Shown here piece after piece: positions 23,630 to 33,500 of a DNA stretch of 51,097 bases. Source of the stretch: Mesostigma viride. Lineage: Eukaryota; Streptophyta; Mesostigmatophyceae; Mesostigmatales; Mesostigmataceae. The DNA lies in assembly GCA_009746045.1 (NCBI GenBank), contig RPFO01001383.1, positions 64,001 through 115,097 of the forward strand, given 5' to 3'. A program made the position numbers and the translations under genes. The notes beneath the pieces are model-generated. The model did no database searches. It saw nothing but the letters and a program-made list of their open reading frames with translations, and was not told where the DNA came from. Each line of letters starts with the position of its first letter. The first letter of the stretch is position 1.

Positions 23630-24197
23630 ATGAAGTGCTTGATAAAAACGCGAAAGGGTCTACCATGCCGCAACGATGCCCAAATGGATGGGAAGACGTG
23701 CGCTTGCCACTCTCGTGTTCGAAAGAAGCATCGAGTGCGTGCTAACGATGCAAACACGTCTTCCCCGCGGTCGGGGGCCATACCTAACGAAGAGCTACTC
23801 GAACATTTCAGGAATGTGCGCCTCACGGATCCCCAACCATGGCAGTCAACGGGTGGTAACCGTGGCTCGTACCGGTCTAGACGAGGATTCCCTGCTTGAG
23901 AGTTTGAAGACAATGCGTCTCGAAGACCCCTATATGGACGATCTGGAGAGACAGATAAGTACGGCACAATCGGCTATTAGAGAAGCCAGACAATATTACG
24001 ATACCTTGTACGCCAATAATAAGTACCAAAATCCAGAAGTCAAAGAATTGATGGATGTAGCGTACAAAGTCGATTAAAAATTACACGATACGTGGAGGAA
24101 ATACTTGGGTTTTGATAGCGACCTTGAGAGATTTCGGGCTGAAATCAGAGCTAAAAACGCCAAAGGACAACCCGCATCCAAGCGACAGCGCTCATAA
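23630..24197 (+). pseudogene. Small zinc-binding virus-type gene, frameshifted
   Basis: The ATG at 23630 opens a frame with CLIKTRKGLPC and GKTCACH, a Cys/His cluster like the small CxxxTKxGxPC...CxxH domains common in large DNA viruses. After about 75 residues the coding signal moves to another frame near 23855-23870 and continues (LDEDSLLESLKTMRLEDP). A TAA at 24075 interrupts it, but the same frame stays coding-like to a second stop at 24195 with a basic tail (KRQRS). Two internal segments resemble each other: EELLEHFRNVRLTDP and EDSLLESLKTMRLEDP. It is intronless and divergent from the KilA-N-like gene. Function unknown. Confidence 0.5.
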
Positions 24198-24231
24198 ACA
24201 TCTGTCTTTTACAGTTGTTGAAATCATCAGT

Positions 24232-24329
24232 ATGGTCGCACGAAAGCCCGCAACTGATCCCGAACACGATACGCGGCTCGTATCCGGTACAGATTGGATG
24301 GCCCTCTACACAAACCAGTACTTGAGGAT
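24232..24329 (+). pseudogene. Start of a virus-type ORF cut by the inverted repeat
   Basis: The ATG at 24232 begins VARKPATDPEHDTRLVSGTD then WMALYTNQYLR. At about 24327 the frame enters the antisense of the F-box-like gene copy and loses meaning. Only about 32 residues are original. Its coding reality is suggested only by position in the + strand cluster. Confidence 0.3.
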
Positions 24330-25547
24330 CGGGGGGAAGTGTGCCCTCCACTCCCCCGCTATGGTCTTGTTGATTGACACCATGTTGAAGGCCTCCTTGC
24401 CCCTCTGGCTGAGGGTGTTGCGCAGGACCTCGTACCCGCAGTACTAGATGGTGAACACGGAGTCCGCTTCCCCCCCAAGGTATACACCGACCTTGGAGGG
24501 GCGCTCCCCCACCGGGATGAGGGCGACCTCGGTCGAGGGGCAGTGCAGATCGACCTCCGCGAACGCGACGAGCACAATGCTGCTGAAGATCTTCTCGCAC
24601 TTCTCCATGATCGGCCTCGGTTGGTTGGCCGTCTCATATAGCACCAGCTTGCAACGAGTGCCCTCCGCCAGCCGCTCTTCCAGCAGCTCCGATATCATAT
24701 CGGACGTGGTGAAGAAACTGGTGGACTTCGGGAAGAAGAACCAGATCTTGCGATGCCCGTTCTCCAATACGTGAATTTGGTCCTCCAAGGACCCCTTGTC
24801 GCCGCTACCCAACACGAGGTCCTGCGCGCCCTTGATCTTGACAAGGCCCCAAGAGGCAAAGATCCACTGCCGCGCCAGCTCCCTACAACGGTTGGTCAAT
24901 GTCGCGCGAGACCCCGGGTAGTGCCCCAAGTACCCATGTCTCCGCATGATCGCGAAGAGGGTGCACTTGTTCTCGACCTTCCACCTGTCGAGATGGATCA
25001 CGGTGGCGAGAACCGCGTAGCCGAATGCCTTGAACTCGCCGTTCTTGATGAAGACGGCCGGGTCTAGGACGACGATGTCGAAAAACGGCCTCCTGAGCAA
25101 GAAGCCCTTGAACTCCTTGTAGTCCAGGAACGCGATCAACACACCCGGCCCATCCACGATTAGGGGGATGTCGGAGCTTTCCACGTCCACTCAGCCCGCG
25201 CAAGGCTTACCGGCCGGCCCCCTCCAGCTGCCATCCCCCGCGATCTCGTGGTCCTTGTCGAAAACGCAGATCCTGCAAATGGTGCGATTGTTCATCGACG
25301 GCGCCTCGGTATCATGCAAGAGAGCCAGGAACCGGGCGTGCACGAGGAGGGTGTCCAGGTCTATCCTGGACGATGCAAAGTACAACGCATTCTTGTATGC
25401 CGGGCACGCGTCCTCCCAGATGGACTTGGATTTCATCATGAACAGGAGAGAGTCTGCAGAACCCAGCAGTTGGAAGATGTGTTCATAGATCACATTTCTC
25501 TAGAGTCCCTCCAGCCTGAACAACTCCCCCAGGGAGTGTGGCAACAT
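24330..25547 (-). pseudogene. F-box-like virus-type gene, right copy (better preserved)
   Basis: Mirror of the 20309 gene. It shares the first TAG (in the CTCTAGAGA context) and the TGA after GKPCAG, so those two breaks predate the duplication. It keeps sense codons at the two later left-copy TAG positions (Tyr and Trp), giving an uninterrupted 248-residue frame at 24444-25190. It has its own TAG near 24445, after FTI. The 3' end is again cut at the repeat's inner edge. The globular part is rich in hydrophobic/aromatic segments (RRHGYLGHYP, RKIWFFFPKS) and resembles no family I can name. Confidence 0.5.
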
Positions 25548-25691
25548 CCCAGCTACCTTATTGGAGTTAGCTAACCTCATCCTGCTAGCAGCCAGTTACG
25601 GCGCAGGCGGCGAACAACTCTCCTATGATGCCCGGTCCAGCTCAAGGGGGCTCAAGCCCTTTACAGGTTGCAAGAATGGACGCAGGCGGCG

Positions 25692-25928
25692 AATAACTCG
25701 TACAAGAGGCTATGGGCAGCTCAAGAAACCAAGCCCTCTTCACAGGCCTCAAGTTTCGTGGCAGCCGGCGAATAACTCGCACAAGAGACTATGGGCAGCT
25801 CAAGAAACCAAGCCCAATTCACAGGCCTCAAGTTTCGTGGCAGTCGGCAAATAACTCGTACAAGAGGCTATGGGCAGCTCAAGAAACCAAGCCCTATTCA
25901 CAGGCTGTAAGTTTCGCGGCAACCGGCG
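25692..25928. repeat. 79-bp tandem repeat, 3 copies
   Basis: AATAACTCG starts at 25692, 25771 and 25850, an exact 79-bp period, with the unit running through CAAGAGGCTATGGGCAGCTC and CAGGCCTCAAGTTTCG. The left arm has only one unit plus a partial one, so the expansion (or contraction) happened after the inverted duplication. Confidence 0.92.
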
Positions 25929-26260
25929 AAAATTCAGAAATCTTTCCAGCATGTGCAGCTCACTGAGGCCTTGTACAAGCCATGGATGCCTTGGTCAATT
26001 CATTGAATTATTACATCCATTGCATGAGGAGTGGGCACGGCACAGAGCGCCGTTTGGCGCCGGTACCGTCGAACGCAATCACCGGATCCGGCAAAGAGCG
26101 TCAATTGGCCCGGTACCGCCGGATGCCAGCACAATACCCGACATTGTTGGTGCTAGCAGTTCGACAGAACGTCTTTAGCAGCCATGGGAGACGAAATTGA
26201 CGATGCTGGTGATGGCCTCGTTGGTGATGACGGGGATGAGATGGCTGTGCAATAAAAAAG

Positions 26261-26587
26261 GTGACTGTTTGGACCTTTATATCAAATGATAAACGTATCA
26301 AGGATGGGCACCCGACAGGGAATTGCTCAATGGCAATCCTGACATGCAAGGCGGCCTTCAAGGGCACTGGCACGCGGGCGAAGGCTCACATCATGGGTGG
26401 CCAATATGCAACCTTCAATACGGTGAGCAAATGCACGAATCCGGCAAAGGCGTTTCGTGTTAGGCTGCTGCAGGAGGAGGCGGAGAAGGAGGCCAAGAAG
26501 CGGCGACGACAGGATGCTGCTCGAGTAGAGATGCTGGCCGAGGTCCGGAACCTGCGTAGGGAAGGTCTGATGAATGAGGAGCCATAG
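26261..26587 (+). pseudogene. BED-type zinc-finger fragment (hAT transposase-like)
   Basis: A 108-residue frame with W-TFISN, then C-KAAFKGTGTRAKAH and VSKC, the spacing of the BED-like finger that starts hAT-family transposases (C..F.G...R...H......C). A highly charged tail (EEAEKEAKKRRRQDAARVEM) follows, and it ends at 26585. There is no ATG; an upstream acidic ORF from the ATG at 26184 ends at 26253 in another frame. The catalytic RNase-H-like core is absent, so this is a stub. It could instead be the finger of a domesticated or viral protein. Confidence 0.42.
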
Positions 26588-27180
26588 ATTGAGGAGAGTG
26601 ATGCACGAACGTGGAAGTGTGCCCGTGCTAGCACTGGCAACACCGGAGCTGGGTCTAGCGCATAGCAAGGGGCGTTCCGATAATGTATAATTGGCCATGG
26701 ATGGAGTCACCTGCAGTTTTGCAAATGGAATGACAATCAAATCCGGCAACCATCCTATTTATGGTCTTGATATTAGCAGCATGCACGTTGATATTTGTGT
26801 TGTAAGGGCCATCATGCCATGTGTAGCTTTCACTATTGACGTTAACACTTGATTGAACATTAGGGTAAATGGAGGTTTATTCAGCAAGCATGATGATGGC
26901 AGTGGCTTATATTCAGTTGATGCCATGCCGTGTTGGAATTGTTACATGTGGAAACACGTGTATTTTGTCATTTTTATAAGTGGTACATGCTCAGTATTCT
27001 TATACGTCTACGTGTATATTGATTAATTAATAAATTAATGCCCAGATATTCTCATACCTCCAAAAAACACAGAAAAACAAGCCGTTTCAGCGTACTATTG
27101 CGTATTATACAGCGTACTACCGTATTATACCTAGTACACCCCGGGACGGTAGTTTACCGTACTTTGCACTATTTAACTCT
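26588..27180. other. No recognisable gene; AT-rich
   Basis: About 590 bp, AT-rich, with an internal direct repeat around CGTATTATAC (27104-27131). It ends where sequence shared with the right-hand virus-like block begins. Confidence 0.5.
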
Positions 27181-28021
27181 GCTGAGAGAGGAGCGCGACT
27201 CGAGATACGCAGACCAAGCGCATAGGCGGTTCTGCCAGGCCGAAGAAAACGCGCTGTACGACCGCGTGTCCGTGTTCGAGACCGGGGTCAACCTGCTGGA
27301 GTTCCCTAGACTGGGGTGGCTGTTGTATCATCGATCGTTCATGATACTGGCGTATCCCCGAAATTGGAGTCGGACACGCTGGAAATAAAGACGTTTCGTC
27401 ACGATCTCCTCGACCCGGTGTTTCAGACCATGCCCGGGTACGTGAGGGGGGACATCCCCGACCTCATCGACATGAAATGGTACGGCGATGTCTGAAGTAC
27501 TTGCGTGCGCTGTCACCTCTGCAGTTTATTCTTCTGCACGACTACGCGCGGGATGGATACCAATACACGAACAACCAGGGATGGAACGTGGTCGAAACGA
27601 ACAGAAGAATAGAGGTGGAGGACAAGGAAGCGGCAATCCCGATCCACTTCTACGAGGTGAAATCCCGCGTGTGGCCTGGTGTGGTGTGGCTGGCATGGCA
27701 CGGCGTGGACGGGGTGCCATTTCAAGAGCACGACCAGGGCAAGATCTGTCGAAAGCGTGCGGACATCGCCGAGTTGCGTGCCGCTCTGGTGACACACCTG
27801 TCAAAGCGATCGGGAGATCCTAACGTCACCTTGGTCGTGGACAACAGGCTGAAGGGCGAGTTGGTCAATATGGCGGGGTGGAAGGAAATGATCGCGATGA
27901 TCGCGAAGTTGGACAAGCGCCTCATGGACATCATCTTCCTGTTGTCCAAGTGGGTGTGCAAGTACCAACATCTGACCTTCATCCGAGAGCACGTGCCGAA
28001 GGAGTACGCGCGGGAGATGTT
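27181..28021 (+). pseudogene. ADP-ribosyltransferase N-terminal region, piece 2
   Basis: Homologous to the first three quarters of the minus-strand gene at 39292-40120. A reading frame to 27386 covers the first part. A one-base loss near 27358 and another near 27488 break it, and the frame from 27477 carries on cleanly (LLHDYARDGYQYTNNQGWN ... KWVCKYQHLTFIREHV). The YxxxxxYTxxxGxN-like segment fits the N-terminal helix of the ADP-ribosyltransferase fold. At 28021 the gene stops mid-domain and is fused in frame to the retroelement ORF that follows, losing the YRG arginine motif and the catalytic half. The indels differ from those of the right copy. Confidence 0.55.
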
Positions 28022-28490
28022 CAAGATGCCTCCGAAAATGTCGGACTCGAACAACAATGCACGCCCCAACCCCCAACGGGACGGGGCAGGCAATGGTCGG
28101 GGTCGGCCTCCTGTCAGACAGGAGCCCCCCATCACCATGAGGCAGCCATATACGGCGCCTTCGAGGAGAACATCTCCTCGAAATTCCCACCCGCGGGAGC
28201 GGGACTGTAATGTCTCATACCGCATGGTGGTGGCGGACCCATCTCGCCTGCAGCGTGAAGCTATCGATGCCGAGAAGTCCGCCCCACCGGGGAACATGGG
28301 CTCCCGGACTCTTAACGAGTCCGAGGTTGCCCCAGACCTCACGCCACCCGCCCCAGGGCGCCAGGTGGAAGAGGAATCCTCTTCTTCGGAAGAAGGGGAG
28401 GGGCCGCCACCTCCTAGGAGAAGGCGCCCTCCGGCCAGACGAAGTCTTCGTCTGGTAACACCTCCGTGGGAAGAGCGCTGGCAGGCATGA
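28022..28490 (+). pseudogene. Retroelement ORF1, left copy, fused to the viral gene
   Basis: From MPPKMSDSNNN the frame encodes a low-complexity Pro/Arg/Ser-rich protein with an acidic serine run (EEESSSSEEGEG) and a basic run (PPPPRRRRPPARR), ending at 28488-28490. It lies in one continuous frame with the viral gene upstream (27477-28490, 337 residues). In the right copy the same ORF1 begins after an LTR-like leader. The stop overlaps the next start as ATGA (28487-28490). It resembles a gag N-terminal or nucleocapsid-type disordered region; no domain is recognised. Confidence 0.5.
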
Positions 28491-29635
28491 CGCTCAGCGC
28501 GGACCCGGCGCCTGCGTCCCAAACGGACGCAGGTGAGGTGTACGTTGATGGATGGGGCCAGATCCCATGCAAGCTCCCGGTGCGGAATGTACCCATCTTT
28601 CTGCCATTCGAGGGCTGGCGGTAGCGGGCGGAGAGCAAGCTCGCAGACCAGATTGTCCTGACCAAGTTCGTGGTTCAGGCAGTAGCATCGGAGCTAGTGG
28701 TGGACGTCGGTCGTCGACTCTCTGACGTCCAGGTGGCCATCTGAATCCGACGGTATTACCTGGCTGTGAGGCAGGCCGTTCCTGCAAGCGACATGTACTC
28801 CCAGGCGCGTCAGGTGGCAGCTGCCACGGTGGTGGCCAAGCCACCCAAGCCGGCAGAGGAGGTGCCCAAGCAGCCAAGTGTCATGCCAGTTGGCTGGGGG
28901 CCAGTCACAGCTTCCCCTAGATCGGCAGCGTCGTCGACAGCATCGCAGCAGGCGGCAGCGACGGCGTCACCACCCGCGTCAGCAGCAACCATGACGGCAG
29001 CGGCATCGAAGACGGCTGCACCCGCGGGCGCCCCGTCCACCCCGGCAGCGACAGCGACAACGACTCCCGGGAGGGCGGATGTAAAGCGCAAGTCGCCTAC
29101 CCACGGCACTACCGCCGCCGAGTCGGATCCGTCGGCATCAGCCGACAACACCGACGCCATCACTATCCCCCCCCCCAGCGAAGGCAGGTGCTTCGGCACC
29201 CCCATCGCAGTCCCGAGCCCCCAGGGGCAAGGAACCTGCCACGGCCCAGGCTGTGGCAGAGGATCGTCCAGCTCCCCCAGGGGAAATGGACGTGGACATG
29301 GAGAAAGCCGAGGAACGTATCCCTGGGGATGACGTCGTCTCTCTCTGTGACCCAGCCCTTTGGCGTGCAGTCGAGCGCTGCGCCCAGGGCATCCAAGGGG
29401 TGGCCAGCGAACGGCTGGAGGACAAGTTGGCTGAGTATGCCAGCTTGTTGTGTGCGGTCATGTACCACATGCTTGATCAACCATCGCTTTAGCAGCCTAC
29501 CAGGAAGATGTGCCAGGCGCTTCTTCCTGCCCTGCAGACCTTGCTGAGAGGCAAGAAGATCAGGATGAACCTGGCCACAATGGTGCGGATGGTGCAGCAG
29601 TTGCACCAGGTGTGCTTGGCGGAGGCAGGTGAGTT
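28487..29635 (+). pseudogene. Retroelement ORF2, left copy (Ala/Thr-rich, stops)
   Basis: The ATG at 28487 overlaps the ORF1 stop by four bases. Coding-like sequence (VYVDGWGQIPCKLPVRNVP) meets a TAG near 28624 and a TGA near 28742, both shared with the right copy. An Ala/Thr/Pro-rich linker follows (28766-29180), then a frame change and a helical segment (DMEKAEERIPGDD, WRAVERCAQGIQ, MCQALLPALQTLL, MVQQLHQVCLAEAG). The helical part ends at a donor-like AGGTGAGTT near 29626, so an intron before the gag region is possible. The family is unclear; its position suggests gag-related leader ORFs of the copia element. Confidence 0.4.
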
Positions 29636-31135
29636 ACTCCCCACTTGGTTGCGTGTTCACACTGGTGGCCAGCGGGGGGGGGGGAGCGCAGCAGTCAAGC
29701 TTATCCAGTAGTGATGAAAGTGATGTTTCCCTCTCCCCCACCTTTGTGCAATGGGAGACAGCTAGGGCACGCAAGCGGCAGGCACAGAGGCAGAGTGTGC
29801 AGGGGGGCATGGACTCACCATCTTCACCAGCACATGTGGTGCAGGCACCCAGCACCCCAGCTCAGCCAGCATCGCGTAGCAGGCACTCACAGGCTTCTCC
29901 TGGCACTCCCACCACTGCCAATGCTGCCACATCCCCAAGCAGGTCTTCATCTCCATCTCCTTCTTCACCCTCTCAGGATTGGCCAGTTTATAATGAGCAC
30001 AGGCCCATGGACAGGAGTTTGGTTAGGGGGCTGCCAGAAGGGCACACTAGGCAGCAGGGCGCTCAGCTCCTCCTTTCCCTTAATTAAGTTAGCTAGGGAG
30101 GAACTGAATGTGACAAATTGGTTTGGGGCACTCAAGCAGGGGATTTCTTCCATCAATCCAACCCATCCATCCAGCACTTGGTGTCCATCTATCAGCAGAG
30201 GTACCCCAGGTGGTAGGATACCCAGGGTAGGGAGCCATGGGAGAGCTTCTTGCATGACCTGCATGATTTGCTGTCTGCCCCCACCACTGGTGACATGTAC
30301 TGTGCTTTCACCTGGGTGAAGAACTACAAGGTTGAAACTCAGAACTATGTAGCAGAAGTAAAGAAGTGGGACCTTGCTGTGAAAGCCCACCCTGAGGTTA
30401 GCAAGTTAGACCATAAATGGCTTGTGCACTCCCTGCTAGAAAAACTTAACCTTGATCGCAATACATTTGCCATGATTACCACATGCTTGGCTGCTCACTG
30501 GGAGTCCATGAAATCGGCTCTCGACTATGTACAGCTGGCTTTGGGCCAACTTTGTCAGGACTCTGCCCCCCCTCCATCTACCTCTTCACCCCCTGCTGTC
30601 AAGCGGGCCCGGGGGGAGGAGTTAGATGAGGAGGGCAAGGCCAGAAAGGCTAAGGACAAGCGTCGTGTCACGCTGCGTGAGGTCAAGACCCTCATGAGTC
30701 AGTTTGCCAAAGAACCTCAGCAAGGGCAAGGGCAAGGGCAAGGGCAAGGGCAAGGGCAAGGGCAAGGGCAAGGGCAAGGGCAAGGGCAAGGGCAAGGGCA
30801 AGGGCAAGGGCAAGGGCAAGGGCAAGGGCAAGGGCAAGGGCAAGGGCAAGGGCAAGGGCAAGGGCAAGGGCAAGGGCAAGGGCAAGAGCAAGGGGCAGGG
30901 GCAGGGTAAGGGTTAGGGTAGGTCATCCCCCCCAGGGGGGAATACTAACAACACTTCTGGGGCTGGGTCCTCCAATCCCAAGAAGGATGTGAAATGCACA
31001 CGTTGTGGGCGTCGTGGTCACGTGAAAGCCAAGTGCAACAAACACACGGAGCACTTGGGAGATCTGGATGTGCTCTGCCACAATGTGCTTGGGACCTCCT
31101 CACGGGGACCCCACCAAGTGTACGAAGGAACCGTG
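29636..31135 (+). pseudogene. Ty1/copia gag, left copy, 3'-truncated
   Basis: A Ser/Pro-rich leader (29645-30087) is followed by the gag core (30121-30600), including WVKNYKVETQNYVAEVKKWD and LLEKLNLDRNTFAMI. Next come a GGGCAA-encoded Gln/Gly or Lys/Gly run and a zinc knuckle CTRCGRRGHVKAKCNKH (CX2CX4HX4C) near 30995-31045. Gag packages element RNA in virus-like particles. One extra base at about 30710 against the right copy shifts the frame before the repeat. Homology to the right copy ends near 31140, so this copy has no pol. Confidence 0.68.
30720..30900 (+). repeat. (GGGCAA)n array inside gag, about 28 units
   Basis: Hexanucleotide repeats coding Gln-Gly or Lys-Gly depending on frame. 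The mirrored gag on the minus strand has only about 12 units (35860-35932), so the array has changed length since the duplication. Confidence 0.95.
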
Positions 31136-31302
31136 GCAACCAAGCCCCCCTTTTTTCACCATTTGCATGCATGAACGTCACACATGATGTCACATGTCAC
31201 ATCATATAAGGAGTGCCCAGTTTCAATATTTGAAGGAGCGAAATGTCGTCATTTTCCTGGCATCTGTCAGTGCAAATGGTGAAAAAGGGGGGCTTGGTTG
31301 CC
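31135..31302. repeat. Long hairpin: 32-33-bp inverted arms around 103 bp
   Basis: Arms at 31135-31167 and 31271-31302 are perfect reverse complements apart from one extra T, starting at GGCAACCAAGCCCCCC. The left arm coincides with the point where homology to the other gag copy ends. It may mark a foldback or template-switch event at the break. Confidence 0.85.
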
Positions 31303-32038
31303 ACTTGTGGATGGAATCCCATGAAAGCATCCACTTCCCAAAAACCAATGGGAGGACTCAGGTGTGACCAGAGGTCTTCCCCAGGTGCTTATGACCTGTT
31401 GTTTCGCCACTGCTGACCTGGGCCAGAGCAGCCAGGTACCAGTGAGTTCCACATGGTGGTAAGCGCAGGCAACTGACAAGGGAGAACTGGTCCTCCACTT
31501 GATTTGCACTAGGCGGATGGGTGGACTGCCCAGCGCCCTACCACGGGTCCTGGGACCATGTGGCAGCATAAAACACAACAGGCACAGTAACAGGACCGTG
31601 ATCTTCACATGTTTCATTCACAGGCACTTGTACAAGGGTAACCACGAACATGACCCAGCACCATTACAATGCCACATACAAGTACAGTAACCATGACTGG
31701 CACAATGACACACGTGTGGATGGTATGACAGCTCAACTCCCAAGAGTAGAGCTACCGAAATTCATTGAAAATGACAATGTCAAAGAGACTCAATTTATTC
31801 ACAATAGGACAGGGCTTACAAGGCATACAGGGCTCAGCTCCTTCCCGGGAGCTAGTGCTGAGTACAAGACACCCCACGGCCTGGGCCAGTGTCTGGGTAC
31901 CCATACACCCCCTGAAAGGGGGTACCCCATAGTAGGCGTGTGGGAGACTAGCCACCTTCCCTGGGGAGGGGTGAGCTAGGTGTCTACCGGCGGGGGCAGG
32001 CTGGCCTGCTTGCCGTAGGGGTTCATCATGTGATAGAG
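31303..32038 (-). mobile_element. Probable 3' end of the copia element (noncoding, LTR not proven)
   Basis: Sequence downstream (minus sense) of the RNase H stop. It has a purine-rich stretch and a (C)n...(G)n palindrome near 31905-31925, and an AATAAA on the minus strand near 31795, as expected of a U3/R region. It does not match the LTR-like segment at 38641-39009, so it cannot be confirmed as an LTR. Confidence 0.35.
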
Positions 32039-33485
32039 CTATTGATACTGCTCAGGTGCCAGCTGGGGCACCTTGTTCAACGCATCTGCGGCGGTGACCT
32101 TGTCCGCCACATGATTGGTAGACTCCCAGTAGGTGCATTCCTGTTTGAGGATCACCCAGTCCAAGTCAGTGTGCAGAGCATAAGGGTTAGCAAGGAAGCT
32201 GAGGACAGATTGACTTTCGGTGTGCAAGTGAGCCACCACCCCAACCTGACTGCCTACTTGCTTCTGTAACCAGACCAGGACATGATTGATATACCTGGCA
32301 TGTAACACAGCTGACACAACTGCCCTGCACTCAGCAGCATTGCTACTAACAGCTTTACGCCTATGCAGCCTGCTATACCATGAGATGAGGGACATGGGTT
32401 TGTCAGCATTGTGCACGAAAAATAGGCCAGCCTCCCTAGCCTGCAGTTGAGTAATCTGCCTGGACTCCATGGAACTATCCATGATAACGTGAAGGTGAAT
32501 GGGCTTAAAGAGTTCCAGGGCATGCAAGATGAGGGGCGGGCCAGCTTGCAGTAGCTTGGTGATAGCCTTGTGGCCTACCTGCATGTGTACAACGTCATCA
32601 ACCCTGCTGACTACTGCTAGGTGTGGTGCACAAGTAGAACACAGCCACCCCAGCTTGCCTCTAATAGTGGGGCAGTCACAAGGTTTGATTTTAGTCTGCA
32701 GCACCTCCTTGCAACTGTGCATATAATCTGAGGGAGAGTACATTGCACAGACCCACTGATCGGCTTGCTTCTGAAGCTGCAACATTGTGCCACAGAACTT
32801 GATAGCAATAGTGCTCAGCTCTAGCTGCTTGCCAATCCCAAAAGACTTCGGCACATTTGTGATCAATTCATCCACAGCCTGCCTAGGCCCAACAATAAGC
32901 TGATCATCCCCATGCCACACAAACATGATCATGCCATAAGGGTGAGGGACAACAAAGAAGCAAGGGTCAGTGTCATCATAACGAGCACCTAGCTTCTCAA
33001 AGACAGCTTGAGCTGACATTCTAAAAAATTCTAGGAGCAGATTGCAGACCTATGTTGGCTTTCAGAAAGGGTTGGGGACTGTCCTTAGCCCATACCTGTG
33101 GTGTGTTAACGACATACACCTTACCATGCCAAATTTGCTCAGCTATTTCATGTGAACCTTTCAGAAAAGCACGTTTGATGTCAGTAGCTTTGCACACATA
33201 ATCATCACGTTGATTGATGTATCCTAGGAAGACATACAACAAAATTTTAAGACAGGTTTGTTGAATACCAGGGGTATACCAATCTGCCTATGTCAAGTAA
33301 GTGGTTCCCTTGAACTCAGTCACACAAGGCCTAGCATGGAAAATGACAGAGCCATCTGCTGCTGGCTTGTGCTTGCACACGAATTTAAGTCTGAGGTGCT
33401 TGCTCCCATTGGGCTTACGCTCTAAGGGAGTGACTGGAGGTGTGTGGGTGGGACTACGTGGATCTGGTACCACCCATTCATCCAT
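32039..33485 (-). pseudogene. Ty1/copia reverse transcriptase and RNase H
   Basis: Minus strand. The fingers/palm region at 33485-33021 includes FHARPCVTEFKG, TDIKRAFLKG (first catalytic Asp block) and LLYVFLGYINQRDDY, with stops near 33287 and 33020. The 326-residue ORF at 33019-32039 has VWHGDDQLIVG (the YVDD-box equivalent, with HGDD) and the copia connection region. RNase H features follow: IMDSSMES, SWYSRLHRRKAVSSNAAECRA and HTESQSVL. RT copies the element's RNA and RNase H removes the template. The HGDD variant plus two stops indicate an inactive copy. It lies downstream of the protease on the same strand. Confidence 0.85.
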
Positions 33486-33500
33486 AGCCTTTCTAAAAGC

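Larger units (their letters stand above)
24330..26145 (-). repeat. Right arm of inverted duplication 1
   Basis: Reverse complement of 19873-21535. It contains the second F-box-like copy (24330-25547) and the flanking noncoding segment, including ATTGAATTATTACATCC and CCGGTACCGCCGGATGCC. It differs from the left arm by scattered substitutions and by extra tandem copies of a 79-bp unit at 25692-25928. Confidence 0.88.
27181..31135 (+). repeat. Left arm of inverted duplication 2
   Basis: Reverse-complement counterpart of about 35625-40120. It is made of two homologous parts: 27181-28021 (ADP-ribosyltransferase N-terminal part) matching 40120-39292, and 28022-31135 (retroelement ORFs and gag) matching 38620-35625. 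About 670 bp present in the right arm between these parts (39291-38621) is missing here. Confidence 0.88.

Noticed and set aside
30900-30922. Telomere-like GGGTAAGGGTTAGGG
   Set aside because: Only two imperfect units, continuing the GGGCAA repeat inside gag; not a telomere or interstitial telomeric array.
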